64,000 bases of DNA from Pseudomonas oligotrophica (GCF_021726475.1 NZ_JAKJRU010000002.1:186001-250000); one strand, 5' to 3'. Positions 32,459-42,506 are shown, counted from the stretch's first letter. Program-made: numbers and translations. The notes: generated by a model not told the origin, from the sequence alone.

Positions 32459-34468
32459 TCAGCGCTTGAGCATCGCCCGCATCGCCGCCAGGGCGTCATT
32501 GCCGCGCGCGGCCTTGACCTCCACCGGCGCGTCCTCCCCGCCTTCCCAGACCAGGTCCTCGGGCGGCAGTTCGTCGAGGAAGCGGCTCGGCGTGCAGTCG
32601 ATGACCTCGCCGTACTGCTTGCGCTTGGCGGCGAAGGTCAGCGCCAGGTTGCGCTTGGCGCGGGTGATGCCGACGTAGGCCAGGCGCCGCTCTTCCTCGA
32701 TGGTGTCGGCCTCGATGCTGGAGCGGTGCGGCAGGATCTCTTCCTCGAAGCCGATGATGTACACCGAGGGGAATTCCAGTCCCTTGGAGGCGTGCATGGT
32801 CATCATTTGCACGCCCTCGGCACCTTCTTCCTCTTCCTGCTGGCGCTCGAGCATGTCGCGCAGCACCAGCTTGCCGATGGCGTCCTCGATGGTCATGTCG
32901 CCGTCTTCGTCCTTGTCCAGGGTGTTCTTCAGCGCCTCGACGAGAAACCAGACGTTGCCCATGCGCGCGTCGGCGACCTTGTCGCTGGAGGCGTTCTGCC
33001 TGAGCCAGTTCTCGTAGTCGATGTCCATCACCATGCTGCGGATGGCGGCGATCGGGTCGTTCTGCGCGCACTGCTGGCGCACCTTGTCCATCCAGTGCTT
33101 GAAGCGCGCCAGGCGCTCGGTATAGCGGCTGTCCAGGTGCGCGCCGAGGCCGATTTCGTCGGCGGCGGCGTACATGCTGATCTTGCGCTCGCTGGCGTAG
33201 TTGCCGAGCTTTTCCAGGGTGGTGGAGCCGATCTCGCGGCGCGGCACGTTGATCACCCGCAGAAAGGCGTTGTCGTCGTCCGGGTTGACCAGGAGGCGAA
33301 AGTAGCTCATCAGGTCCTTCACCTCCTGGCGGGCGAAGAAGCTGGTGCCGCCGGACAGGCGATAGGGAATCTGGTGGTGCTGCAGCTTCAGCTCCATCAG
33401 CTTGGCCTGGTAGTTGCCGCGGTAGAGGATGGCGAAGTCGCTGTAGGGGCGCCCGGTGCGCAGGTGCTCGGTGAGGATTTCCAGCGCCACCCGCTCGCAT
33501 TCGGCCTCCTCGTTGCGCGTGCGGATCACGCGGATCTCGTCGCCATGGCCCATCTCCGACCACAGCTGCTTCTCGAACACGTGCGGGTTGTTGGCGATGA
33601 GGATGTTGGCGCACTTGAGGATGCGGCTGGTGGAGCGGTAGTTCTGCTCCAGCATCACCACCTTCAGCGACGGGTAGTCCTCTTTGAGCAGGTTGAGGTT
33701 TTCCGGGCGCGCGCCGCGCCAGGCGTAGATCGACTGGTCGTCGTCGCCGACCACGGTGAACTGGTGGCGCATGCCCACCAGCATCTTCACCAAGAGGTAC
33801 TGGCTGGCGTTGGTGTCCTGGTATTCGTCGACCAAGAGGTAGCGGATGCGGTTCTGCCACTTTTCCAGGATGTCCTTGTGCTCCTGGAACAGCTTGACCG
33901 GCAGCAGGATCAGGTCGTTGAAGTCCACCGCGTTGTACGCCTTGAGCGTGCGCTGGTAGTGCAGGTAGACGATCGCGGCGGTCTGCTCCTTCGGCCCGCG
34001 GGCGTTGGCCAGGGCTTCGTCCGGCAGGATCAGGTCGTTCTTCCAGCTGTCGATGAGGTTCTTGATCTCGTCGGCACCGTCGTCGCCGGCGTATTCCTTC
34101 TGCATGATGTCGGTGAGCAGCGCCTTGATGTCGCCGTCATCGAAGATCGAGAAGCCGGGCTTGTAGCCCAGGCGCGCGTATTCCTTGCGGATGATGTTCA
34201 TGCCCAGGTTGTGGAAAGTGGACACGGTCAGGCCGCGCGCCTCGCTGCCCTTGAGCAGGGTGCCGACGCGCTCCTTCATCTCCCGCGCCGCCTTGTTGGT
34301 GAAGGTCATGGCGACGATGTGGCGGGCCTGGATGCCGCAGTTCTGCACCAGGTGGGCGATCTTGCGGGTGATCACGCTGGTCTTGCCGGAGCCGGCACCG
34401 GCGAGCACCAGCAGGGGGCCGCCGACGTAGTTCACGGCTTCCTGCTGCCGAGGGTTGAGTCGGGACAT
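32459..34468 (-). CDS. rep: ATP-dependent DNA helicase Rep
   Basis: Superfamily 1A 3'-5' helicase that removes protein blocks ahead of replication forks. The 669-residue protein starts MSRLNPRQQEAVNYV, with Walker A AGAGSGKTS near residues 24-32, AMTFTNKAAREMKERV, Walker B VDEYQDTN, DDQSIYAWRGA, NYRST, and the C-terminal MTMHASKGLEFP and YVGITRAKR motifs. It matches Rep better than UvrD in length and in the C-terminus. Upstream in-frame codons to 34537 are not part of the family. It is divergent from the proE-like gene. Confidence 0.95.
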   Translation of the reverse strand: MSRLNPRQQEAVNYVGGPLLVLAGAGSGKTSVITRKIAHLVQNCGIQARHIVAMTFTNKAAREMKERVGTLLKGSEARGLTVSTFHNLGMNIIRKEYARLGYKPGFSIFDDGDIKALLTDIMQKEYAGDDGADEIKNLIDSWKNDLILPDEALANARGPKEQTAAIVYLHYQRTLKAYNAVDFNDLILLPVKLFQEHKDILEKWQNRIRYLLVDEYQDTNASQYLLVKMLVGMRHQFTVVGDDDQSIYAWRGARPENLNLLKEDYPSLKVVMLEQNYRSTSRILKCANILIANNPHVFEKQLWSEMGHGDEIRVIRTRNEEAECERVALEILTEHLRTGRPYSDFAILYRGNYQAKLMELKLQHHQIPYRLSGGTSFFARQEVKDLMSYFRLLVNPDDDNAFLRVINVPRREIGSTTLEKLGNYASERKISMYAAADEIGLGAHLDSRYTERLARFKHWMDKVRQQCAQNDPIAAIRSMVMDIDYENWLRQNASSDKVADARMGNVWFLVEALKNTLDKDEDGDMTIEDAIGKLVLRDMLERQQEEEEGAEGVQMMTMHASKGLEFPSVYIIGFEEEILPHRSSIEADTIEEERRLAYVGITRAKRNLALTFAAKRKQYGEVIDCTPSRFLDELPPEDLVWEGGEDAPVEVKAARGNDALAAMRAMLKR

Positions 34469-34764
34469 GTCTCGTTCAGGTCGTTTCGAGGGGGGCGAGA
34501 GTTTAGCAGGCCGGCGGGCCGAAGCCTCGCTCGCCACCCGTTGTCCGTCGCCCCGGATGGCCGTGACGCAGGTGGCGGTTTTGCGGTCGATTGCCCCTGC
34601 AAGGGCGCCGCAGACGCGTCTGGGCCTTGGCTAATGCGCAGATTGCTTTAGTCTTGTGGCGCGGTGCCGGAAGCAGGCCTGGCCTGGTGCACCCGCGCTA
34701 CACAGGGAGGTGGCGTCAGCGGGGCGATCTGTTTGCCTCCATCCTTCGCCAATCGGGAGGTCGC

Positions 34765-36423
34765 GTGTCCGCGCCCAGCCAAACCATGCCCCTGGTCCTG
34801 CTTGCCGACCAGCCTGCCTGGGCCAGGCGCCTGCGCTCGTGCCTGGCGGCCGTCGAGAGCCGCCAGCCACTGATCGTCGCGCCGGGGGCCGACAGCGTGC
34901 GCGAGCGCCTCGAAGGCGACCAGCCCTGCGTGGTGCTTGCCGCGCCGGCCTGCCAGCCGGCCCCCGGCGCGTGCCGCTGGCCGGTGATCCTGCTGCTCGA
35001 AGAGGAGCCGGACGAGCCGCCGGAGGGCGTGGTGGACTGGCTGGTCCGCAGCCAGCTGAGCCCCGAGGTGCTGCGCCGCTGCCTGCGCTACGTGCGCGAG
35101 CGCTGCAACATGCAGGGCACCCTGCAGCGCCTGGCCGACCATGATCCGCTGACCGGCATCGTCAATCGGCAGGGCTTCCAGGCGCAACTGATGGAGGCGC
35201 TCGCCGACCACCATGGCCGCGGCCTGGCGTTGGGCTACCTGGACCTGGACAACTTCGGCCGGGTCAACGACACACTTGGGCATGCCGCCGGCGACCGCCT
35301 GATGCTGCAGGTGGTGGCCCGCCTGGAGACCGCGCTGGAGCCGGGCGATGCGCTGGCGCGCCTGGGCAGCGACGAGTTCGCCCTGCTGATCGACACCCGG
35401 CGCAGCCCGCAGCGCGCCGAGCAGCTGGCCGAACTACTGGTCGAGGCGCTCGGCGAGCCCTACTGGCTCGACGGCGAAAGCCTGATGCTCGGCTGCAGCC
35501 TGGGCCTGGCCCACGCCCATGCCGGCATTGGCGCCGACCCGCTGCTGCGCCATGCCCAGCTGGCCATGCGCCAGGCCAAGGTCAGCCAGGGTTGCACCTG
35601 GCATGCCTACGACGAATACAGCAGCCGCGCCGCACGCACCCTGGTGGATCTGGAAGGCGAGCTGCGCCGCGCCCTGCGCCGCGGCGAGCTGGAACTGCAC
35701 TACCAGCCGCGACTGTGCCTGCACAGCGGGCGCATCCTCGGTGTCGAGGCACTGGTGCGCTGGGCGCATCCCGAGCGCGGCCTGCTGGCGCCGGATGCCT
35801 TCATCCCGCTGGCGGAGGAGAGCGGCCTGATCGTGCCGCTGGGCTACTGGGTCATCGCCCGCGCGCTGCATGACCTGCAGGCGCTCGTCGAGGCCGGGCA
35901 GGATCACCTGCAGATGGCGGTCAACCTGTCGTTCCGCCAGTTCCAGGACAGCCAGCTCTTGCCGACCCTGAGCCGGCTGATCGAGGAGTGCGGCGTCGAT
36001 CCGCGCTGGCTGGAATTCGAACTCACCGAAACCGCGGTGATGCGCCGCAGCGAGCAGGTGCGGCGGACCATGGAGAGCCTCGGCCGCCTGGGCGTGCGCT
36101 TCTCGCTGGACGACTTCGGCACCGGCTTTTCCTCGTTCGTGCACCTGTCCAGCCTGCCGATCACCCTGTTGAAGATCGACAAGAGCTTCGTCGCCGGGAT
36201 GGACGGCAACCGCCAGCTGGTCCAGGCGATGATCGGCCTGGCGCACAACCTCAAGCTGGAGATCGTCGCCGAGGGGGTGGAGACCGCCGAGCAGCTGCAC
36301 TGGCTGCAGCGCTTCGGCGCGCACCAGGTGCAGGGCTACCTGGTGAGTCGGCCGCTGCCGCTGCCCGAGCTGCTCGGCTACCTCGGGCGCGAGCCGCTCG
36401 GCGAGGGCATGCGGCTGAACTGA
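34765..36423 (+). CDS. GGDEF-EAL cyclic-di-GMP phosphodiesterase, ProE-like
   Basis: Probable c-di-GMP phosphodiesterase of 552 residues. A short N-terminal receiver-like region (1-115) precedes a GGDEF domain whose signature reads GSDEF (201-205), then an EAL domain with EALVRW (328-333), the Asn of VNLSFRQF, FELTE, DDFGTGFSS, LKIDKSF, EGVET and QGYLVSRPLP, so all catalytic EAL positions are present. The gene at this place in P. aeruginosa, ProE, is an active phosphodiesterase with a degenerate GGDEF domain that lowers biofilm. The start is GTG at 34765 with GGGAGG upstream; ATG at 34786 is an alternative. Confidence 0.88.
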   Translation: MSAPSQTMPLVLLADQPAWARRLRSCLAAVESRQPLIVAPGADSVRERLEGDQPCVVLAAPACQPAPGACRWPVILLLEEEPDEPPEGVVDWLVRSQLSPEVLRRCLRYVRERCNMQGTLQRLADHDPLTGIVNRQGFQAQLMEALADHHGRGLALGYLDLDNFGRVNDTLGHAAGDRLMLQVVARLETALEPGDALARLGSDEFALLIDTRRSPQRAEQLAELLVEALGEPYWLDGESLMLGCSLGLAHAHAGIGADPLLRHAQLAMRQAKVSQGCTWHAYDEYSSRAARTLVDLEGELRRALRRGELELHYQPRLCLHSGRILGVEALVRWAHPERGLLAPDAFIPLAEESGLIVPLGYWVIARALHDLQALVEAGQDHLQMAVNLSFRQFQDSQLLPTLSRLIEECGVDPRWLEFELTETAVMRRSEQVRRTMESLGRLGVRFSLDDFGTGFSSFVHLSSLPITLLKIDKSFVAGMDGNRQLVQAMIGLAHNLKLEIVAEGVETAEQLHWLQRFGAHQVQGYLVSRPLPLPELLGYLGREPLGEGMRLN

Positions 36424-36438
36424 GCCGCCGCCCTGGCT

Positions 36439-38406
36439 TCAGCGCACGATGTGCAGGAAGTGCAGGTGCTTCTCGTACTGGTCGATGATGTCGCCGATCA
36501 CATCCTCGCGGTTCCAGCCCATCAGGTCGTAGTCCTGGCCGCCTTCCTTGAGGTGCACCTCGGCGCGGAAGTACTGGCGCTCGTCCTGCTCGTCGAGGCT
36601 GGGCACGAAGTTGGGCATCTCGTAGGCGCGCGGGCGCACCTCGTAGATGAAGTCCGGCTCGCCCTCGTGGCGGATCTCGATGCGCACGCGGCGATCCTCG
36701 CCCTCGCTGACCTCGGCCACGTAGCCCTCGCTGCGCATCTGCTCGGCGACCGCCTCGCAGGCCGGGCGGACCACGCCGGCAATGAAGCGCACCACATCGG
36801 GGCGCCGCGGGAACTGCATCAGGTTGTGCAGGCGCCGCTGCCAGCCGCCGGCCGCGCGCGGTGCGCTCGGCGAGGTGTTCAGCGACTGGTAGCGCAGGCC
36901 CTGCTTGGTGGCGTCCAGGCGCAGCGCCTTGAGCAGGCCCCACATCGAGCAGAGCAGGGCGATGGTGAACGGCAGCGCGCTGGCGATGGTCGCGGTCTGC
37001 AGCGCGGTGAGGCCGTCGGCCAGCAGCAGGGCGATGGCCACCGCACCCATCGAGCAGGCCCAGAACACCCGTTGCCAGGCCGGCGTGCCCGGGTGCCCGC
37101 CGGAGGCCAGCATGTCCACCACCAGTGCGCCGGAGTCGGCCGAGGTGACGAAGAACACCACCACCATGACGATCGCCACCAGCGAGATCAGCGACGCCAG
37201 CGGGAACTGCTCGAGGAAGGCAAACAGCGCCAGGGCGCTGTCGCTCTCGATGGCCTTGCCGAGGCTGTCGATGTGTTCCCAGAGGATCATGTGGATCGCG
37301 GTGTCACCGAACACCGTCATCCACAGCAGGGTGAAGGCGGTCGGCACCAGCAGCACGCCGGCGACGAACTCGCGGATGGTGCGCCCGCGCGAGATACGCG
37401 CGATGAACAGGCCGACGAAGGGCGACCAGGCCAGCCACCAGCCCCAGTAGAACAGCGTCCAGCCGCCGATCCAGTCGTTCGGCTCGTAGGCGTAGAGGTT
37501 GAAGGTCTTGTTGACGATATCCGACAGGTAGCTGCCGGTGTTCTGCACGAAGGTCTGCAGGATGAATACCGTCGGCCCGGCGATCAGCACCATCAGCATC
37601 AGCAGCAGGGCCAGCGACAGGTTCAGCTCCGAGAGCCGGCGCACGCCCTTGTCCAGGCCGGTGACCACCGAGATGGTGGCCAGCAGCGTGGTGCCGATGA
37701 TCAGGCCGATCTGCACCGGAATGGTCACCGGCAGGCCGTAGAGGTGGTTCAGCCCGGTGTTGATCTGGGTGACGCCCAGGCCCAGCGAGGTGGCCACCCC
37801 GAGCACCGTGCCGATGATGGCGAAGATGTCCACCGCGTGGCCGATTGGGCCGTGGATGCGTTCGCCGATCAGCGGGTAGAGCGCCGAGCGCAGGGTCAGC
37901 GGCAGGCCGTGGCGAAAGGCGAAGTAGGCCAGGATCATCGCCACGATGGCGTAGATCGCCCAGGCATGCAGGCCCCAGTGGAAGAAGGTGATCTTCATCG
38001 CCTCGCGCGCGGCGATCGAGGTGCCGCCCTCGCCGACCGGTGGCGAGAGGAAGTGCATCACCGGCTCGGCGACGCCGAAGAACATCAGGCCGATGCCCAT
38101 GCCGGCGGAGAACAGCATGGCGAACCAGGTCAGGTAGCTGTAGTCGGGCACGCTGTGGTCGGGGCCGAGCTTGATGTCGCCGTAGCGGCTCAGGGCGACC
38201 AGGGTCACCATCAGCAGGATGATCGCCACGGCGAGGATGTAGAGCCAGCTGACGTTGGCGATGATCCAGGCCTGGGTGTCGCTGAACACCGCCTGGGCGC
38301 TGTCCTGGAAGGCGATGCTGTAGACCAGCAGGGCGAGAAGGGTGATGGTCGAGCCGAAGAATACCGGCCGGTTGATGGTCGAGGGCGAAGACGTCTGGGC
38401 CTCCAT
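36439..38406 (-). CDS. betT: BCCT family betaine/choline transporter
   Basis: Sodium- or proton-coupled carrier for choline or glycine betaine, 655 residues. Twelve membrane segments are visible between about 14 and 510, including FSAGMGIGLMFFGVAEPVMHF and FFHWGLHAWAIYA, which are family hallmarks, and a Trp-rich stretch FYWGWWLAWSPFVGLFIARISRGRT (given in part). The last 140 residues are a long hydrophilic C-terminal tail, as in BetT where it senses osmotic strength. It ends 16 bases from the convergent proE-like gene. Substrate (choline) is by family and by position in P. aeruginosa. Confidence 0.9.
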   Translation of the reverse strand: MEAQTSSPSTINRPVFFGSTITLLALLVYSIAFQDSAQAVFSDTQAWIIANVSWLYILAVAIILLMVTLVALSRYGDIKLGPDHSVPDYSYLTWFAMLFSAGMGIGLMFFGVAEPVMHFLSPPVGEGGTSIAAREAMKITFFHWGLHAWAIYAIVAMILAYFAFRHGLPLTLRSALYPLIGERIHGPIGHAVDIFAIIGTVLGVATSLGLGVTQINTGLNHLYGLPVTIPVQIGLIIGTTLLATISVVTGLDKGVRRLSELNLSLALLLMLMVLIAGPTVFILQTFVQNTGSYLSDIVNKTFNLYAYEPNDWIGGWTLFYWGWWLAWSPFVGLFIARISRGRTIREFVAGVLLVPTAFTLLWMTVFGDTAIHMILWEHIDSLGKAIESDSALALFAFLEQFPLASLISLVAIVMVVVFFVTSADSGALVVDMLASGGHPGTPAWQRVFWACSMGAVAIALLLADGLTALQTATIASALPFTIALLCSMWGLLKALRLDATKQGLRYQSLNTSPSAPRAAGGWQRRLHNLMQFPRRPDVVRFIAGVVRPACEAVAEQMRSEGYVAEVSEGEDRRVRIEIRHEGEPDFIYEVRPRAYEMPNFVPSLDEQDERQYFRAEVHLKEGGQDYDLMGWNREDVIGDIIDQYEKHLHFLHIVR

Positions 38407-38526
38407 GCTGCTCTCCTTTGATTGGTGTTCTGGGGAGTGGCCGCCTGTGGCGAAGCGCTGAACCTTAACACAGACCTTGGCTTCGGCCCGGATGCTGCGC
38501 CCGGGCGCGCCGCCGGCGACGGGTGC

Positions 38527-40023
38527 TCAGCCGGCTGCTGCGGGGCGATACTGCAGGGCCTCGGCCAGGTGCCCGCGGGTGATGCTCGGGGCCTGCTCGA
38601 GGTCGGCCAGGGTGCGTGCCACCTTAAGCAGGCGGTGCGCCGCGCGCAGCGACAGCGCCAGCCGCTCGCAGGCCGTTTCCAGCCAGCGCTGGTCCTCGCT
38701 GGCGAGCCGGCAGTGCTCGCGCAGGCCGGCGAGGTCGAGGAAGGCGTTGACGCAGCCCTGGCGCGCCTGCTGGATGGCCCGCGCCGCGGCGACCTGGCTG
38801 GCGACCACGGCGCTGCATGGGCCGGCCTGCCGTGGCGTGCCCAGCGAAGTGGCCTCGCGCGCCACGGTCAGGTGCAGGTCGATGCGGTCGAGCAGCGGCC
38901 CCGACAGCTTGCCGCGGTAGCGCTGGATCTGCTCCGGGGTGCAGCGGCAGCGGCCGCCGGGGTCGCCCAGGTAGCCGCAGGGGCAGGGGTTCATCGCCGC
39001 CACCAGCTGGAAGCGCGCCGGGAAACGCACCTTGTCGCGCGCCCGGGCGATGACGATATGCCCGGATTCCAGCGGTTCGCGCAGTACCTCGAGGACCTTG
39101 CGGTCGAACTCCGGCAGCTCGTCGAGAAACAGCACGCCCTGGTGCGCCAGGGTGATCTCGCCGGGCTGCGGGCGGCTGCCGCCGCCGACCAGGGCCGGGC
39201 CGGAGGCGCTGTGGTGCGGCTGGCGGAACGGCCGTTGCGGCCAGTGTTCGAGCGGGCCATGGCCGGCCACCGAGCCGATGGCGGCGACTTCCAGCGCCTC
39301 CTGCTCGTCCAGCGGCGGCAGCAGCCCCGGCAGGCGGCTGGCCAGCAGCGTCTTGCCGGTGCCGGGCGGGCCGCAGAACAGCAGGTTGTGCGCCCCGGCC
39401 GCGGCGATCAGCAGGCCACGCTTGGCCGCCAGCTGGCCCTGCACGTCGGCGAGATCGGGGTAGGGCAGTTCCTGGCGCAGCAGCCCCTCGGCCTGGTAGG
39501 GCGCCAGCGCGGTCTGGCCGCTGAAGTGGGCGGCGACTTCCAGCAGGTGGTCGGCGGTATACAGGGTCAGCCCGGAGGCCAGGCTGGCTTCCTCGGCGTT
39601 GGCCCGCGGCACCAGCAGGGCGCGGCCACTGGCCCGTGCCGCCAGCGCGGCCGGCAGCACGCCCCGCACCGGCCGCAGCGCACCGGAAAGCGCCAGTTCG
39701 CCGAGGCATTCGACGCCGGCCAGGGCCTCGGCGGGGAGCTGCCCGCTGGCGGCGAGGATGCCCAGCGCGATGGCCAGGTCGAAGCGCCCGCCGTCCTTGG
39801 GCAGGTCGGCCGGGGCCAGGCTGAGGGTGATGCGGCGGGCGGGGAAATCGAAGCCGGAGGTGAGGATGGCGCTGCGCACGCGATCCTTGCTCTCGCGCAC
39901 CGCGGTTTCCGGCAGCCCGACCAGCGCCAGCGACGGCAGGCCGTTGGCCAGGTGGGCTTCGACGGTCACGGCAGGCGCCTCGACGCCCACCTGTGCCCGG
40001 CTGTTGACGATGGCTAGGGACAT
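38527..40023 (-). CDS. comM: YifB/ComM family Mg-chelatase-like AAA+ ATPase
   Basis: Hexameric AAA+ protein that promotes branch migration during natural transformation. The 498-residue protein has the N-terminal ComM domain (SLAIVNSRAQVGVEAPAVTVE in part, GLPETAVRESKDRVRSAI), Walker A CGPPGTGKTLLA, the QPHHSAS motif, Walker B GVLFLDELPEF, NPCPCGYLGDP, and a C-terminal helical lid ending HLAEALQYRP. I use the ATG at 40023, with AAAGGAG five bases upstream, rather than a GTG two codons earlier. It precedes nothing on the minus strand before betT and follows ubiK. Confidence 0.94.
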   Translation of the reverse strand: MSLAIVNSRAQVGVEAPAVTVEAHLANGLPSLALVGLPETAVRESKDRVRSAILTSGFDFPARRITLSLAPADLPKDGGRFDLAIALGILAASGQLPAEALAGVECLGELALSGALRPVRGVLPAALAARASGRALLVPRANAEEASLASGLTLYTADHLLEVAAHFSGQTALAPYQAEGLLRQELPYPDLADVQGQLAAKRGLLIAAAGAHNLLFCGPPGTGKTLLASRLPGLLPPLDEQEALEVAAIGSVAGHGPLEHWPQRPFRQPHHSASGPALVGGGSRPQPGEITLAHQGVLFLDELPEFDRKVLEVLREPLESGHIVIARARDKVRFPARFQLVAAMNPCPCGYLGDPGGRCRCTPEQIQRYRGKLSGPLLDRIDLHLTVAREATSLGTPRQAGPCSAVVASQVAAARAIQQARQGCVNAFLDLAGLREHCRLASEDQRWLETACERLALSLRAAHRLLKVARTLADLEQAPSITRGHLAEALQYRPAAAG

Positions 40024-40056
40024 GATCACTCCTTTGATCCTGTCGCCGCCCGGCTC

Positions 40057-40317
40057 TTATTCGGCGGGCGGCGCGAGCTTCTCTTCCAGTTCGGCGACCT
40101 TCGCCTCGAGCGCCTCCAGGCGGGCGCGGGTCCGCGCGAGCACCAGCATCTGCGTGTCGAACTCTTCGCGGCTGACCACGTCGAGCTTGCTCAGCGCGCC
40201 CTGCAGCATGCCCTTGAGCTGCGCTTCGAATTCGGCACGGGGCAGGGGGCTTTCGCCGTTGAACAGGCGCGAGGCCTGGGCACCGATGGCATCGAGAAAG
40301 GCTTTGGGCGGAAACAT
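40057..40317 (-). CDS. ubiK: Ubiquinone biosynthesis accessory factor UbiK
   Basis: Small accessory factor that associates with UbiJ and supports aerobic ubiquinone synthesis; formerly YqiC/BMFP. The 86-residue protein has an N-terminal amphipathic helix (FLDAIGAQASRLF), a central part LKGMLQGALSKLDVVSREEFDTQ (given in part) and a C-terminal trimeric coiled coil (TRARLEALEAKVAELEEKL). It lies 33 bases upstream of comM on the minus strand, divergent from glnK, as in other pseudomonads. Confidence 0.93.
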   Translation of the reverse strand: MFPPKAFLDAIGAQASRLFNGESPLPRAEFEAQLKGMLQGALSKLDVVSREEFDTQMLVLARTRARLEALEAKVAELEEKLAPPAE

Positions 40318-40419
40318 GGGGACTTACCTGCAGGTGGACCGGCCGGGCAGTGTAGCACGCTGCCTCCAGGCCGCCGGCGGCGGCCCTGCACAGAATCCGG
40401 GCAGCTGCCGGTGCGTGGC

Positions 40420-40436
40420 TGCACCCTTGTGGTGCA
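40420..40436 (+). promoter_or_regulatory. NtrC (GlnG) binding site
   Basis: TGCACC-CTTGT-GGTGCA, a perfect 17-base palindrome with GCAC-N7-GTGC spacing as in the E. coli glnA NtrC sites. Its centre lies about 110 bases upstream of the start point predicted from the sigma-54 promoter, the usual enhancer distance. Confidence 0.8.
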
Positions 40437-40511
40437 TGCACTAATGCCAATCTGCCCCAGGCTGCCGTGCGATCCGCCCGCAGCGCCTGTAGCCCGGGCT
40501 TTTCGCAAAGC

Positions 40512-40527
40512 TGGCACCGATTCTGCT
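40512..40527 (+). promoter_or_regulatory. Sigma-54 promoter of glnK-amtB-amtB
   Basis: TGGCACCGATTCTGCT has invariant GG at 40513-40514 and GC at 40525-40526 with ten bases between, and the full TGGCAC -24 half. With the upstream NtrC site it indicates nitrogen-limitation control. Confidence 0.8.
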
Positions 40528-40691
40528 TTGACCCCGGCAGCGGAGCGTTGCAGGTGCACGCCGATCCACCGGCCGCTGGGCCGGTCGGTGCTGTCGGGCA
40601 CGCGCCGCGGCGCCAGCCGACGCGTTACAAGAGCCAGACACTGCGCTTAGACTTGGGCCCGGGTTCGTACTTCTGGGGCAAGTCCACCTAA

Positions 40692-41045
<354 letters not shown>

Positions 41046-41083
41046 GCAGCGCCTCCGAACCCCCCGCCCCAGGAGTAAACACC

Positions 41084-42400
41084 ATGACTCTGCGTAGATT
41101 CGCAGGGCTAGGAGCCCTTTTGCCTCTGCTCAGCCCGGGCCTGGCCCTGGCGCAGGAGGCCACGCTCGATTCAGGCGACACGGCCTGGATGCTCACGGCC
41201 ACCGTGCTGGTGCTGTTCATGACCATTCCCGGCCTGGCGCTGTTCTACAGCGGCATGGTCCGTTCCAAGAACGTGCTGTCGGTAATGATGCAGTGCTTCG
41301 CCATCACCGGCCTGATGAGCATCCTGTGGATGGTCTACGGCTACAGCCTGGCGTTCGACACCACTGGCATGGAAGCGGGCGTGACCAACCTCAGCTCCTT
41401 CGTCGGTGGCCTGGAGCGCGCCTTCCTCAGCGGCCTGACCGTCGACAGCCTGGTCGGCGCCTTCCCCGAGAGCGTGTTCATTACCTTCCAGATGACCTTC
41501 GCCATCATCACCCCGGCGCTGATCGTCGGTGCCTTCGCCGAGCGCATGAAGTTCTCCGCGATGCTGGTGTTCATGACGGTGTGGTTCACCCTGGTCTACG
41601 CGCCGATCGCGCACATGGTCTGGGCCGGCGACGGCGGCCTGATGTGGGACTGGGGCGTGCTGGACTTCGCCGGCGGCACCGTGGTGCACATCAACGCGGG
41701 CATCGCCGGCCTGGTGGCCTGCCTGGTGCTGGGCAAGCGCAAGGGCTTTCCGAGCACGCCGATGGCACCGCACAACCTCGGCTACACGCTGACCGGCGCG
41801 GCCATGCTGTGGATCGGCTGGTTCGGCTTCAACGCCGGCTCCGCGGTCGCCGCCAACGGCACCGCCGGGATGGCCATGCTGGTGACTCAGATCGCCACCG
41901 CCGCCGCGGCGCTGGCCTGGATGTTCGCCGAGTGGATGACCCACGGCAAACCCAGCGCGCTGGGCATCGCCTCCGGCGTGGTCGCCGGCCTGGTGGCCAT
42001 CACCCCGGCCGCCGGCACCGCCGGTCCGATGGGCGCGCTGGTGATCGGCCTGGCTTCCGGGGTGATCTGCTTCTTCTGCGCCACCACGCTCAAGCGCAAG
42101 CTCGGCTACGACGACTCGCTGGACGCCTTCGGCGTGCACGGCGTGGGCGGCATCGTCGGCGCCATCCTTACCGGCGCGTTCGCCGCACCGGCCCTCGGTG
42201 GCTTCGGCGAGGTCGAGAACATCGCCCTGCAGCTGTGGATCCAGTTCAAGGGCGTGCTCTTCACCGTGGTCTACACCGCCATCGTCACCTTCGTGATCCT
42301 CAAGGTCATCGACCTGGTCATGGGCCTGCGGGTGAACGAAGAACAGGAATCGGTCGGCCTGGACCTCAGCCTGCACAACGAGCGCGGCTACAACCTGTAA
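41084..42400 (+). CDS. amtB: Ammonium transporter AmtB, first copy
   Basis: Ammonium channel of 438 residues. A cleavable signal peptide (about 1-24, ending ALA) is followed by eleven membrane segments. Family marks are YSGMVRSKN, QCFAITGLMSILW, the pore-lining FAGGTVVHINAG (first pore His) and DAFGVHGVGGIVG (second pore His). The C-terminal tail LRVNEEQESVGLDLSLHNERGYNL (given in part) is the GlnK-interacting type. It starts 38 bases after glnK and is cotranscribed with it. Confidence 0.96.
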   Translation: MTLRRFAGLGALLPLLSPGLALAQEATLDSGDTAWMLTATVLVLFMTIPGLALFYSGMVRSKNVLSVMMQCFAITGLMSILWMVYGYSLAFDTTGMEAGVTNLSSFVGGLERAFLSGLTVDSLVGAFPESVFITFQMTFAIITPALIVGAFAERMKFSAMLVFMTVWFTLVYAPIAHMVWAGDGGLMWDWGVLDFAGGTVVHINAGIAGLVACLVLGKRKGFPSTPMAPHNLGYTLTGAAMLWIGWFGFNAGSAVAANGTAGMAMLVTQIATAAAALAWMFAEWMTHGKPSALGIASGVVAGLVAITPAAGTAGPMGALVIGLASGVICFFCATTLKRKLGYDDSLDAFGVHGVGGIVGAILTGAFAAPALGGFGEVENIALQLWIQFKGVLFTVVYTAIVTFVILKVIDLVMGLRVNEEQESVGLDLSLHNERGYNL

Positions 42401-42506
42401 TCCCGAGCCTTACACCCGGCCCCGGAGCCAACCCCGGGGTACGGGGTCGGCTTGCCGCGAAAAGGCCGGCCGGCGAACAAAACATACGCGACAGCAAGAG
42501 GTGAAC

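Noticed and set aside
36451-38421. A 656-codon frame opposite betT
   Set aside because: Antisense shadow of a clear BCCT transporter; composition is rich in His, Gln, Asp and Arg as expected from the reverse of hydrophobic codons.
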